NCBI GenBank assembly: GCA_017646015.1
Contig: JAGCNI010000004.1
Span: 1-51,594, forward strand
From: Lentisphaeria bacterium
GTDB lineage: Bacteria; Verrucomicrobiota; Lentisphaeria; Victivallales; UBA1829
Direction: 5' to 3'
DNA length: 51,594 nt
Shown piece by piece: positions 8,273-15,722 of the stretch (position 1 is its first letter; every line of letters begins with the position of its first letter). The translations under genes were made by a program, and so were the position numbers. The notes beneath the pieces were generated by a model, which worked only from the letters and a program-made list of their open reading frames with translations, did not search any database and was not told the DNA's origin.

Positions 8273-9694
8273 TTATTCAGATTTCTCCGTTTTCTCTTTG
8301 GCTGTATGTTGTTTCGAACTGAGCACAACGATTCCTGCGAGGGCAACCAGTGCGATCACGTTCGGGAAAACCATCAACTGGTTGAACATATCCTGAAATT
8401 CCCACACAAGATCATTTTTCATGATCGTTCCGAGATAAATAGAGACAATGCTCAGAATGGAATACAGAACAGTTGCTTTTTTCCCGAAAAGATAATGAAA
8501 GTTGATTTTTCCGAAGTAATTCCAGGTGATGATCGTGGAAAAGGCAAAGAAAAGCAGGCAGATCGCTACAAAAATATTGCCGATATTGGTCGTGGTGACA
8601 GACGCAATGGCATGCTGTGCCAGATTGGTTTTCGTCAGACCGCTGTTCGCAAGAAGTTCATGGTAATTGGCTCCGGTTGCATTTGCCAGAGGTCCATCGC
8701 CCGTGTAGATCGTGGAAATAATGATCAGTGCTGTCATGGTCAGGACGACACAGGTGTCGATGAACACTCCGATCATGGCAACTGTTCCCTGATCGTGAGG
8801 ATGTTTCACATTGGCGATCGCATGCGCGTGCGGCGTGGAACCCATCCCCGCTTCATTGGAGAATAAACCGCGTTTGACCCCCTGACTGATCGCTGTCTTC
8901 AGCGCATACCCGAATCCGCCGCCGATCAATGCTTCCGGCATGAACGCATATTTGAAAATACAAACAATCGTGTCCGGAAGATACTGGATCCGGCAGATCA
9001 ATACCAATACACAACCCAACAGATACAGACATGCCATGATCGGAACCAGTTTTTCTGTCACTTGCACCAGACGGGATACTCCTCCGATGAAGATTACTGC
9101 CGAAAGAATCGCAATAACAATACCGATCTGCCAGGAGGGGATCTTAAACGCATATTGACAGGTTTCTCCAATGGAGTTCGCCTGAACCATACAACCCATG
9201 AACCCGAGCGAAATAATGATCGCTATCGCAAAAAAACATGCCAGAATACATCCGAAAAGATTGGGAAAAGCACGTTTGATGTAATAGACCGGTCCCCCGT
9301 GGATCGTGCCGTCGGCATCCACGATCTTGGTTTCCTGTGCCAGAACCGCTTCCGCATAAATCGTCGCCATTCCGAAAAAAGCAATCAGCCACATCCAGAA
9401 AATTGCTCCCGGTCCGCCGGTCAGGATCGCTCCCGCAGCTCCGACAATATTACCAGTTCCGACTTGTGCCGCTATCGCCGCAGAGAGAGCTTGAAAAGAA
9501 CTCAGTCCTTTCTGTTGTTGTCCATGCAGTGAAAATTTTCCGAAAGCCCGTTCCCATCCCTCCTTAAAACAACGAATCTGGATAAAACGGGTTCTGATCG
9601 TAAAATAAATACCCACACCGACCAGGAGAAATGTCAATACATAATCCGACAATCCGCTGTTGATCGCAGATATTGTTTTCAGCAACTCATCCAT
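8273..9694 (-). CDS. alanine/glycine:cation symporter family protein (AgcS)
   Basis: 473 residues from the ATG at 9694; a TTG four codons earlier abuts the AAGGAA ribosome site and is unlikely. Many hydrophobic helices are seen. AGCS motifs are present: AQVGTGNIVGAAGAI near residue 80, GGPVYYIKRAF near 140, and FSNEAGMGSTPHAHA near 290. The family couples Na+ or H+ to uptake of alanine or glycine. Here it is the first gene of the larA-etfB-etfA-dehydrogenase operon, 21 bases before larA, the place a lactate permease occupies in the Acetobacterium operon. It may import alanine, or have shifted to a hydroxyacid; the sequence does not decide. Confidence 0.88.
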   Translation of the reverse strand: MDELLKTISAINSGLSDYVLTFLLVGVGIYFTIRTRFIQIRCFKEGWERAFGKFSLHGQQQKGLSSFQALSAAIAAQVGTGNIVGAAGAILTGGPGAIFWMWLIAFFGMATIYAEAVLAQETKIVDADGTIHGGPVYYIKRAFPNLFGCILACFFAIAIIISLGFMGCMVQANSIGETCQYAFKIPSWQIGIVIAILSAVIFIGGVSRLVQVTEKLVPIMACLYLLGCVLVLICRIQYLPDTIVCIFKYAFMPEALIGGGFGYALKTAISQGVKRGLFSNEAGMGSTPHAHAIANVKHPHDQGTVAMIGVFIDTCVVLTMTALIIISTIYTGDGPLANATGANYHELLANSGLTKTNLAQHAIASVTTTNIGNIFVAICLLFFAFSTIITWNYFGKINFHYLFGKKATVLYSILSIVSIYLGTIMKNDLVWEFQDMFNQLMVFPNVIALVALAGIVVLSSKQHTAKEKTEKSE

Positions 9695-9744
9695 AAATGA
9701 TTTCAATTCCTTTTCATGATTATTTTATTTTTTTTATGGCAATT

Positions 9745-9790
9745 ACAATATCATCTTTCAGTCGTTTTGCAACTCTTATCTGCAAGATAA
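9745..9790 (-). promoter_or_regulatory. promoter of the symporter/larA/etf operon with adjoining inverted repeat
   Basis: On the minus strand TTGCAA (9772-9767), a 16-base spacer and TATTGT (9750-9745) form a plausible promoter about 50 bases before the start at 9694. Directly upstream of the -35 box is TTATC-TGCAA-GATAA (9776-9790), a perfect 5-bp inverted repeat in the place an activator usually binds. Confidence 0.5.
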
Positions 9791-9815
9791 CATTAAAAAA
9801 TAATGATACAAAAAT

Positions 9816-9851
9816 ATCCCTCTGTTCTCAAAATCCACAGAACAGAGGGAT
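9816..9851 (-). terminator. rho-independent terminator after nfo
   Basis: A 13-bp perfect stem (9816-9828 with 9839-9851), a 10-base loop and then ATTTTTG on the minus strand. It ends the long gltX-to-nfo gene group. Confidence 0.85.
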
Positions 9852-9870
9852 TCCGTTTCGTTTTTTCAAT

Positions 9871-10707
9871 TCATCCGGCAAATGAATAGAGCTGTTTGAT
9901 CTCTTCCAGCCACAACGATTCATCGATCGTTTCCAGAATCAGCGGCATGTTATCCAGCCGGGGATCCTGCATCAGACGGCGGAAAGTTTCAACTCCCAAT
10001 TCGCCTTTGCCAATACTGTGATGTCGGTCAAGATGTCCGTTCAATACACTCTTGGAATCATTCAAGTGCATTCCTTTCAGAAATTCAAATCCAATCAGAG
10101 AACCGAAACGATCCATGACTTTGTCATAATCATCTTTCAAATCATAGCCTGCTGCAAATGAGTGACAGGTGTCCAGACAGATCCCGACTCTTTCATTGCA
10201 GTCGATCAATTCGATCAGACGGGCAAGTTCTTCAAAATTATTGCCGACATTACTGCCTTGTCCGGCGGTATTTTCAATGACCGCTACCACATTTTCTGTT
10301 TCTGCCAATGTCTGTTTGACACAATCAGCAATCAGTTTCAGACATTCATCCACACTGACTTGTTTCAGATGACTGCCCGGATGAAAATTGAGATATTTCA
10401 GCCCCAACTGCATACAACGGGTCATTTCATCTTGAAATGCCGCCTGTGAAATCATCCGTTTTTCCGGATCCGGATTTCCCATATTGATCAGATAACCGTC
10501 ATGCGGCAGAATGTGTTCCGGCGAAAAACCTTTTTCCTGACAGTTTTTCTTGAATGCATCTATTGATTTCTGTGTCAACGGCGGAGATTTCCATTGTCTC
10601 TGATTTTTGGTGAACATGGCAAATGCTCCGGCTCCGATCGCCGCCGCATTGAGAGGCGCATTTTCAACTCCGCCCGAAATGGAAACATGAGCTCCGATAA
10701 ATTTCAT
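9871..10707 (-). CDS. nfo: deoxyribonuclease IV (endonuclease IV), AP-site repair
   Basis: 278 residues, normal for Nfo. The metal-binding and core motifs of the TIM barrel run in order: GAHVSISGG near the start, NFHPGSH, VIENTAGQGSN, GICLDTCHSFAAGYD, FLKGMHLNDSK, DRHHSIGKGELG and LETID near the end. The enzyme cuts DNA 5' to abasic sites with a trinuclear zinc centre. A strong AGGAG lies 8 bases before the ATG. It is the last gene of the run from gltX, 24 bases after the heptose kinase; the grouping looks like housekeeping genes sharing a transcript rather than a functional set. Confidence 0.96.
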   Translation of the reverse strand: MKFIGAHVSISGGVENAPLNAAAIGAGAFAMFTKNQRQWKSPPLTQKSIDAFKKNCQEKGFSPEHILPHDGYLINMGNPDPEKRMISQAAFQDEMTRCMQLGLKYLNFHPGSHLKQVSVDECLKLIADCVKQTLAETENVVAVIENTAGQGSNVGNNFEELARLIELIDCNERVGICLDTCHSFAAGYDLKDDYDKVMDRFGSLIGFEFLKGMHLNDSKSVLNGHLDRHHSIGKGELGVETFRRLMQDPRLDNMPLILETIDESLWLEEIKQLYSFAG

Positions 10708-10731
10708 TTTCTTCTCCTCGCAGCAAGGTTG

Positions 10732-11730
10732 TTATTTCAACTCCTGCAGCTCTGTTGTCAATTCTTCCGCAGTCACGGCGGCTGTTCCGAGTTTTCCAAC
10801 AACGATACCCGCCGCATAATTGGCAATTTCCGCAGCTGTGACCGGATCATCTTCCACACACAATGCAAGGGTACTGGCGGCAATCACTGTATCTCCTGCT
10901 CCGGAAACATCAAATACTTCCTTGGCGCGGGTCGGAATCACTTTACAGACTTCATTACTGCGGAACAATGCCATGCCTTCTTCCGCCAGCGAGATCAACA
11001 GATATTTGACATGCCAGTTTGTCAGAATTTTTTCCGAAACAGCTATCAGGTCAGATAAGGTCATTTTCAAGGGAACCGGAAGTCCTGCAAGGGCAAATGC
11101 TTCCGCACGGTTCGGTTTCATGATCGTCAGTCCTTTCAGACACAACGGATTTTTCGGATTCGGATCCAGTGCCACCGGAATATCATATTCCCCGCAGAGA
11201 TCCACGATCTGTTGTGCATACTCCGGAGAAAAAAGTCCTTTGGCGTAGTCTTCAATGATCACGGCATCCGGACGGTTTCTTTTGATGTAGTCTGTAAATC
11301 TTTCAAACAGACGTATCCGGATCTGTTCATCCAAATCTTCCTGAAATTCATCATCCAGACGCAACAACTGCTGCGAACCTGCAATGATCCGTTCCTTGAA
11401 CGTCGTGGGACGTCCGTTGTCCACCAGAATTCCTGTGTGATCAATGCCTGTTTCCTCCATCAAATCCCGCAGTTTGCAGCCGTTTGTATCATTCCCGATG
11501 ATTCCGAAAGCTGCCGCTTTTGCTCCGAGAGAAACAATATTCCGCATAACGTTGGCAGCTCCGCCGAGACAACAGGAGCGTTTGGTGACTTGCACAATGG
11601 GAACCGGTGCTTCCGGTGAAATTCTGTTTACTTTTCCCCAGGTATAAGCATCAAGCATCAGATCGCCGATCACTGCAATGCGTTTATCCCGGAATGATTT
11701 TACCACTGAGATCAATTCATTTTTCCGCAT
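10732..11730 (-). CDS. rfaE1: D-glycero-beta-D-manno-heptose-7-phosphate kinase (RfaE domain I / HldE N-terminal type)
   Basis: 332 residues, PfkB-family sugar kinase. GDLMLDAYTWGKVNRISPEAP begins at residue 22, the signature that separates heptose-phosphate kinases from other PfkB enzymes. GGAANV lies at 56-61 and the catalytic GAGD at 277-280. It makes heptose 1,7-bisphosphate for the ADP-heptose of LPS inner core. The nucleotidyltransferase half of HldE is missing, so this is the split form and a separate RfaE2 should exist elsewhere. Together with KdsD and the WaaP-like gene in this window it argues for a heptose/Kdo-containing LPS. Confidence 0.9.
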   Translation of the reverse strand: MRKNELISVVKSFRDKRIAVIGDLMLDAYTWGKVNRISPEAPVPIVQVTKRSCCLGGAANVMRNIVSLGAKAAAFGIIGNDTNGCKLRDLMEETGIDHTGILVDNGRPTTFKERIIAGSQQLLRLDDEFQEDLDEQIRIRLFERFTDYIKRNRPDAVIIEDYAKGLFSPEYAQQIVDLCGEYDIPVALDPNPKNPLCLKGLTIMKPNRAEAFALAGLPVPLKMTLSDLIAVSEKILTNWHVKYLLISLAEEGMALFRSNEVCKVIPTRAKEVFDVSGAGDTVIAASTLALCVEDDPVTAAEIANYAAGIVVGKLGTAAVTAEELTTELQELK

Positions 11731-11760
11731 GAGCTGGTAAAGTCCTTATATTAAATTCAT

Positions 11761-12831
11761 TTAAAAATCCTGAAAATATTGCCGCAGAACTGTCGCACGG
11801 ACTGCGTCCCGTTCTCCCTGTTCCAATTCCCGTTCGGAATACTTCTGCAAATGAGCTGTCTGAACACGTAAAAAGAGATCATTGACTGTATGGATATCCA
11901 CAGAACGGAACATTTTCATATCCACCCCCAGACGCAACGCTGAAAGAGCGGCAAGGGCTTCATCTCCGGAAATCAGATAAGAATGTTTCAGCAAACCATA
12001 CGCTCTGCTGACATGATTCAAGAGAAATTCCCGTTTTCCCGCAAGCAGCGTGGCTCTGGCTTTCTTTTCGTGCAGAATGATTTGTGAAATCACGGTATTG
12101 ATCCGTTCAAGAATCGTTTTTTCGCTTTCTCCGAGAGAACTCTGATTGGAGATTTGAAAAAGATTGCCGAGATTATTGCTGCCTTCTCCGAAAAAGCCTC
12201 TGGCGGCAAGCCCGAGTTTGCTGATCCCCTGAAGTACAGGTTGTATCTGTTCCGTCAGAACCAAACCTGGAAGATGCAGCATCACAGAGGCGCGCATTCC
12301 TGTTCCGAGATTGCTCGGACAGGAGGTCAGATAACCCAGTTTTGAATCAAATGCAAAGGAGAGATGTTCCGAAAGCTGATCGTCCAGTTTGTCGATCCGT
12401 TCCTGTAATTTTTTCAACTGAAATCCCGGTGCAAGCACCTGGATCCGCAAATGATCTTCCTCATTGACCATAATGAATGTTCCCTGTTCCCGGCTGGTCG
12501 CAAGGGCGGCTCCGTGACGGGGATTCAGAAATTCACGGCTGATCAGATGCCGTTCAAGAAGAAACTGACGGTCCAATGCAGAAAGTTCATCCATATTGAA
12601 TTCACAAAAACGAATCCGGCGCGCTTTCCCAACACTTCGGATCGCTGCCATGATTTCATCCCGGATCCCGCATAAAACAGAATCTTTTGCACGCAGAGGG
12701 AACATTTCATTCTGAAGATTTCGGGCAAAACGAATCCGGCTGCTGATGGCAATATCATCCTCCGGTCCACTGTCGGAAAGCCAGCAGACTTTCTGTTTGA
12801 ACAATTCATTGATCTGCTGTTCAGGCGTCAT
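11761..12831 (-). CDS. mcsB: protein-arginine kinase McsB
   Basis: 356 residues, the usual McsB size. Guanido-phosphotransferase motifs: SSRIRFARN at 30-38 (phosphate-binding arginines), NEEDHLRI at 123-130 and CPSNLGTG at 171-178 with the reactive-site cysteine. McsB marks misfolded or regulatory proteins with phosphoarginine, which ClpC reads for degradation by ClpP. The gene overlaps the end of mcsA by 11 bases, the standard activator-kinase pairing, but ctsR and clpC, the usual Firmicutes partners, are not next to it. Its targets here are therefore open. Confidence 0.94.
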   Translation of the reverse strand: MTPEQQINELFKQKVCWLSDSGPEDDIAISSRIRFARNLQNEMFPLRAKDSVLCGIRDEIMAAIRSVGKARRIRFCEFNMDELSALDRQFLLERHLISREFLNPRHGAALATSREQGTFIMVNEEDHLRIQVLAPGFQLKKLQERIDKLDDQLSEHLSFAFDSKLGYLTSCPSNLGTGMRASVMLHLPGLVLTEQIQPVLQGISKLGLAARGFFGEGSNNLGNLFQISNQSSLGESEKTILERINTVISQIILHEKKARATLLAGKREFLLNHVSRAYGLLKHSYLISGDEALAALSALRLGVDMKMFRSVDIHTVNDLFLRVQTAHLQKYSERELEQGERDAVRATVLRQYFQDF

Positions 12832-13381
12832 GTTTGCCTCCGTTCAAATCCAGAAGCTGTTCTTCCAATGCAAAAATACGGTCTCTGATTTGTGCCGCTT
12901 CTTCGTATTCTTCTTTTTGAACAGCAAGATTCAGTTTTTCCCGTAGATCTTCGATCTCTCTGCGGAGCAATGTACGGGTCCGTTCCGGGCGTTCATCCGG
13001 AGAGTTCAGCGGAATTTTGCCCTTGTGAACGTCCGCATGGTGCATGGTCTTGAGTATTTCACGGAGAATATTCTCAAAACTTTTATAACATTCCGGACAG
13101 CCCAGATAACCTGTTTTACGGTAACTTTCCAAATCCCAGCCGCAGACAGAACAACGGGGAGCATTCTGGGGTGCTTCCTCTTTCTTGCCTGTATTCTGTC
13201 CGGCGATCTTTCCGGCAAAATCAAAAATCATTTCAGCCAGATTGAATGACTGGAAATCCGGGTCCGCGGCTGCTTTTTTTGCCGCACAGACCGCACATAA
13301 ATGAATCGAGGTGACTTTCCCGTTGATCACTTGCTGAACATGGATCGTTGCCTCATTTTTATTGCAGTTCTGGCAGAGCAT
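12821..13381 (-). CDS. mcsA: McsA-like protein-arginine kinase activator (zinc-finger, UVR motif)
   Basis: 186 residues from the ATG at 13381, which has GGAAGGGAG 8 bases upstream; the longer open frame would overlap the preceding gene. Four CxxC pairs (C3/C6, C29/C32, C77/C80, C95/C98) suggest two zinc sites, and residues about 143-177 form a UVR (UvrB/UvrC) coiled coil (LREKLNLAVQKEEYEEAA, then QIRDRI). This is the McsA architecture. McsA binds and activates McsB, whose gene follows with an 11-base overlap. Confidence 0.93.
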   Translation of the reverse strand: MLCQNCNKNEATIHVQQVINGKVTSIHLCAVCAAKKAAADPDFQSFNLAEMIFDFAGKIAGQNTGKKEEAPQNAPRCSVCGWDLESYRKTGYLGCPECYKSFENILREILKTMHHADVHKGKIPLNSPDERPERTRTLLRREIEDLREKLNLAVQKEEYEEAAQIRDRIFALEEQLLDLNGGKHDA

Positions 13382-13418
13382 GGTTGAACTCCCTTCCTGT
13401 AAAAGATGAATCCGTTTT

Positions 13419-14135
13419 TCAGAATCTGACGTTGATATCTCCGGATACTGTGTGCGGCGGCGGAACAATTACACAACCGCTGGGTGTGTTCCAGTCCCGT
13501 TCCCAGTCGTTGAACATCAGCGGATCTGTCGGAGATCCCCACGGATTGAAGTCCACGATCATGATTTCGCCAGCCGAGGTGAAATAGATATCCATGACAA
13601 TGGTCGTTTCCGGAAAATCTGCAATATGTTTCCTGACAAATTTTTCTGCCGCATCCCAATATCTTTCCTGTCTGTCCGGCAGACGGCGGAAGTGGCGGAT
13701 CAGCCAATACTGACTCATTGCTGCCAGTTTGCCGTCTTTGATGAACAGACGGAACTCACGGGCAGGCTGCATACGGCGGAAGGGACGCACACAAATTGAG
13801 GTCACTTCGTCCGCTTCAAGCGCTTGTTGTACTTTGGCACTTTCCAACAGAATTTTCAAGGCACTTTTGGCAGAACTCACCGCTCCGCGTTTTTCACGGA
13901 AACGGACCGTATCTGTTGGACTGACTGTGTCGGTTGAAACAAAACGGTAACCGGAAAAACTGCTCATGACTTTTGTCAGTTTCTTCTGCAATCCATGGAG
14001 AATTTCATTGGACGCATCTTTCTGTTTCATGGCTTCCAATTCTTCTGCGTTGAGCGGGAGAAATTCTGCCGGAAAACAATATTTTTTCAGCTGTTTATAC
14101 CAATCCTGCATTTTGTAACTTTTTGCGTTATTCAT
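13419..14135 (-). CDS. CDC123/D123-like ATP-grasp protein
   Basis: 238 residues. Not a common bacterial gene. The C-terminal half matches the eukaryotic D123/CDC123 pattern as I remember it: EFRLFIKDGKLAAMSQY at 127-143, then MDIYFTSAGEIMIVDFNPWG at 181-200 and TDPLMF at 203-208, where the Asp/Asn of VDFNP would bind Mg-ATP. CDC123 is an ATP-grasp-fold chaperone for eIF2 assembly; bacterial relatives have no settled function. It has a good GGAG site and lies between a membrane protein and mcsA in one transcript. The neighbourhood (def, gltX, mcsAB) hints at translation or protein quality control, but that is inference. Confidence 0.65.
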   Translation of the reverse strand: MNNAKSYKMQDWYKQLKKYCFPAEFLPLNAEELEAMKQKDASNEILHGLQKKLTKVMSSFSGYRFVSTDTVSPTDTVRFREKRGAVSSAKSALKILLESAKVQQALEADEVTSICVRPFRRMQPAREFRLFIKDGKLAAMSQYWLIRHFRRLPDRQERYWDAAEKFVRKHIADFPETTIVMDIYFTSAGEIMIVDFNPWGSPTDPLMFNDWERDWNTPSGCVIVPPPHTVSGDINVRF

Positions 14136-14168
14136 AAAAAAACTCCTGATGTTTCCAATTTTTATGTT

Positions 14169-15101
14169 TCAGTCTTCATTCCCCGGAAGAGAATCCTGCG
14201 GTGGATTCAGATGTTTCTGGATCTTGCGGGAAACAATCATATCCAACAGAAAGAAAAAAATATAAAACACGATCTGCGGGGTGATCCCCCCGATCATAGT
14301 ACACGAATAAAGAGTTGCAATGATCAACGGGACAAATGTCAGATAGATCAGGGAAACCAAAATCTGAGAAAAAGAGAGTTTGTGTTCATTGATCCCTTTT
14401 GTCCACAGATATTGCAGGATCCCGCAAATCAGAACTGTTCCGGCTGCGATCAGGAGCGCGAAGAAAATCGTTGCCATCAGAACAATGAACCAGAAGGTTC
14501 CTGTCAGTTGGGAGACGATCCCCTCTTTATCGCCGAGAAGTTTTACCAGATGCAGTTTTTCACCGGGTTTCATGGTGAATTTTTCTGCGGCATAGGTATA
14601 AATCTCATCCCGGGAGATGTCGGTCCGGATCACTTCTGTTGCCTGTTGATTCAAATCCAATGGCATGGGAACCAGTAGAAAATGGTCTTTCCCTTTGCCT
14701 GCATAATTTTCGCACCAGAAAAGAAAACCGCGATCCATGCAGAGCAAGCCGAAAGGAGTGTTCCATTTCCGGATCATTTCCTGCGAAAGCGTTTTCCCCG
14801 GACAATAATCAAAGCGGAATTCATCGGTCAGAATATAACTCTGTGCCGACTCCGGATTCAATTTCGTTCTGATTCCTTTTTCCTGACTGTAATCCAATCC
14901 ACCAATCTGTGAGAACAACTGGTCACAGGTATTTTCAATGACCGGTGTCGCCTGACAGGAGTGAATGGTCGCCGCAATGATCCCCATAAGCAAGGCAAGC
15001 AGGATCAGGTGGAAGACAGCCTTGAGCAGACGCTGTTCCAACAACTGCAGGTAAACCGCAGTACCGGAGAACATTTTGAAAAGTATCGAAAAGAATCCCA
15101 T
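14169..15101 (-). CDS. uncharacterised inner-membrane protein with large extracytoplasmic loop
   Basis: 310 residues, not assigned to a known function. One membrane helix at about 27-48, a soluble loop of some 150 residues (about 50-200), then three close helices between about 203 and 290 and a charged tail. The overall plan resembles DUF1189-type proteins, but only loosely. The gene follows def after 4 bases with no obvious ribosome site, so it is probably translated by coupling, and precedes the CDC123-like gene by 33 bases. No catalytic motif is visible. Confidence 0.6.
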   Translation of the reverse strand: MGFFSILFKMFSGTAVYLQLLEQRLLKAVFHLILLALLMGIIAATIHSCQATPVIENTCDQLFSQIGGLDYSQEKGIRTKLNPESAQSYILTDEFRFDYCPGKTLSQEMIRKWNTPFGLLCMDRGFLFWCENYAGKGKDHFLLVPMPLDLNQQATEVIRTDISRDEIYTYAAEKFTMKPGEKLHLVKLLGDKEGIVSQLTGTFWFIVLMATIFFALLIAAGTVLICGILQYLWTKGINEHKLSFSQILVSLIYLTFVPLIIATLYSCTMIGGITPQIVFYIFFFLLDMIVSRKIQKHLNPPQDSLPGNED

Positions 15102-15105
15102 AAAA

Positions 15106-15702
15106 TCAGACCAATCTGTTGAGTTTGTACCCGCGGGCTCCGTATTTTTTGATAATGGTTTTCAGTTGCGGCTGAATTTCTTCAAATGCCGGACTCTTGA
15201 CTTTCTGCACATAAACAATGCCGTCCAGATGATCCAGTTCATGCTGGATCGCACGGGCAAGAAAACCTCCGCAATCCAACAGAATTTCAGGTCCGTCCAG
15301 CAGTTTGGTTTTCAGTACCACAGAAACCGGGCGTTCCACCGGAGCATACAGTTTCGGGACACTCAGACAACCTTCTTCATAGTATTCCAGAACCGGAGAG
15401 CTGGAAACGATTTCCGGATTGATCAGAACCAACGGCATCTTGGAGAGCAATTCACGTTCCCCGGGAGAAAGCACTGCATTCGGATCACGGGGCGGGGGAA
15501 CATCCAGTGTCACGATCCGTTTGGAAACACCGATCTGCGGCGCAGCAAGTCCAACTCCGTCATAGTGATACATCGTTTCAAGCATAAGCTGAGCCAGATT
15601 GCGGATATCATCATTGATCTCTGCAACCGGCTGGGCTTTCTGATGAAGCACTGCTTCACCGAGATATTTCATGGCGGCAACTTTTTTCTTTTTGGCAAGC
15701 AT
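15106..15702 (-). CDS. def: peptide deformylase
   Basis: 198 residues. All three PDF motifs are present: GVGLAAPQIG at 49-58, EGCLS at 110-114 and QHELDH at 153-158, whose Cys and two His bind the catalytic metal. It removes the formyl group from new proteins. The ATG at 15702 is preferred for its strong AAGGA nine bases upstream; an in-frame ATG at 15726 overlaps the gltX stop as ATGA and would add 8 residues, so either may be used. The insertion around residues 68-90 (PPRDPNAVLSPGERELL) is a little longer than in E. coli Def. Confidence 0.95.
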   Translation of the reverse strand: MLAKKKKVAAMKYLGEAVLHQKAQPVAEINDDIRNLAQLMLETMYHYDGVGLAAPQIGVSKRIVTLDVPPPRDPNAVLSPGERELLSKMPLVLINPEIVSSSPVLEYYEEGCLSVPKLYAPVERPVSVVLKTKLLDGPEILLDCGGFLARAIQHELDHLDGIVYVQKVKSPAFEEIQPQLKTIIKKYGARGYKLNRLV

Positions 15703-15722
15703 GTTCAGATTTCCTTCCGGGC

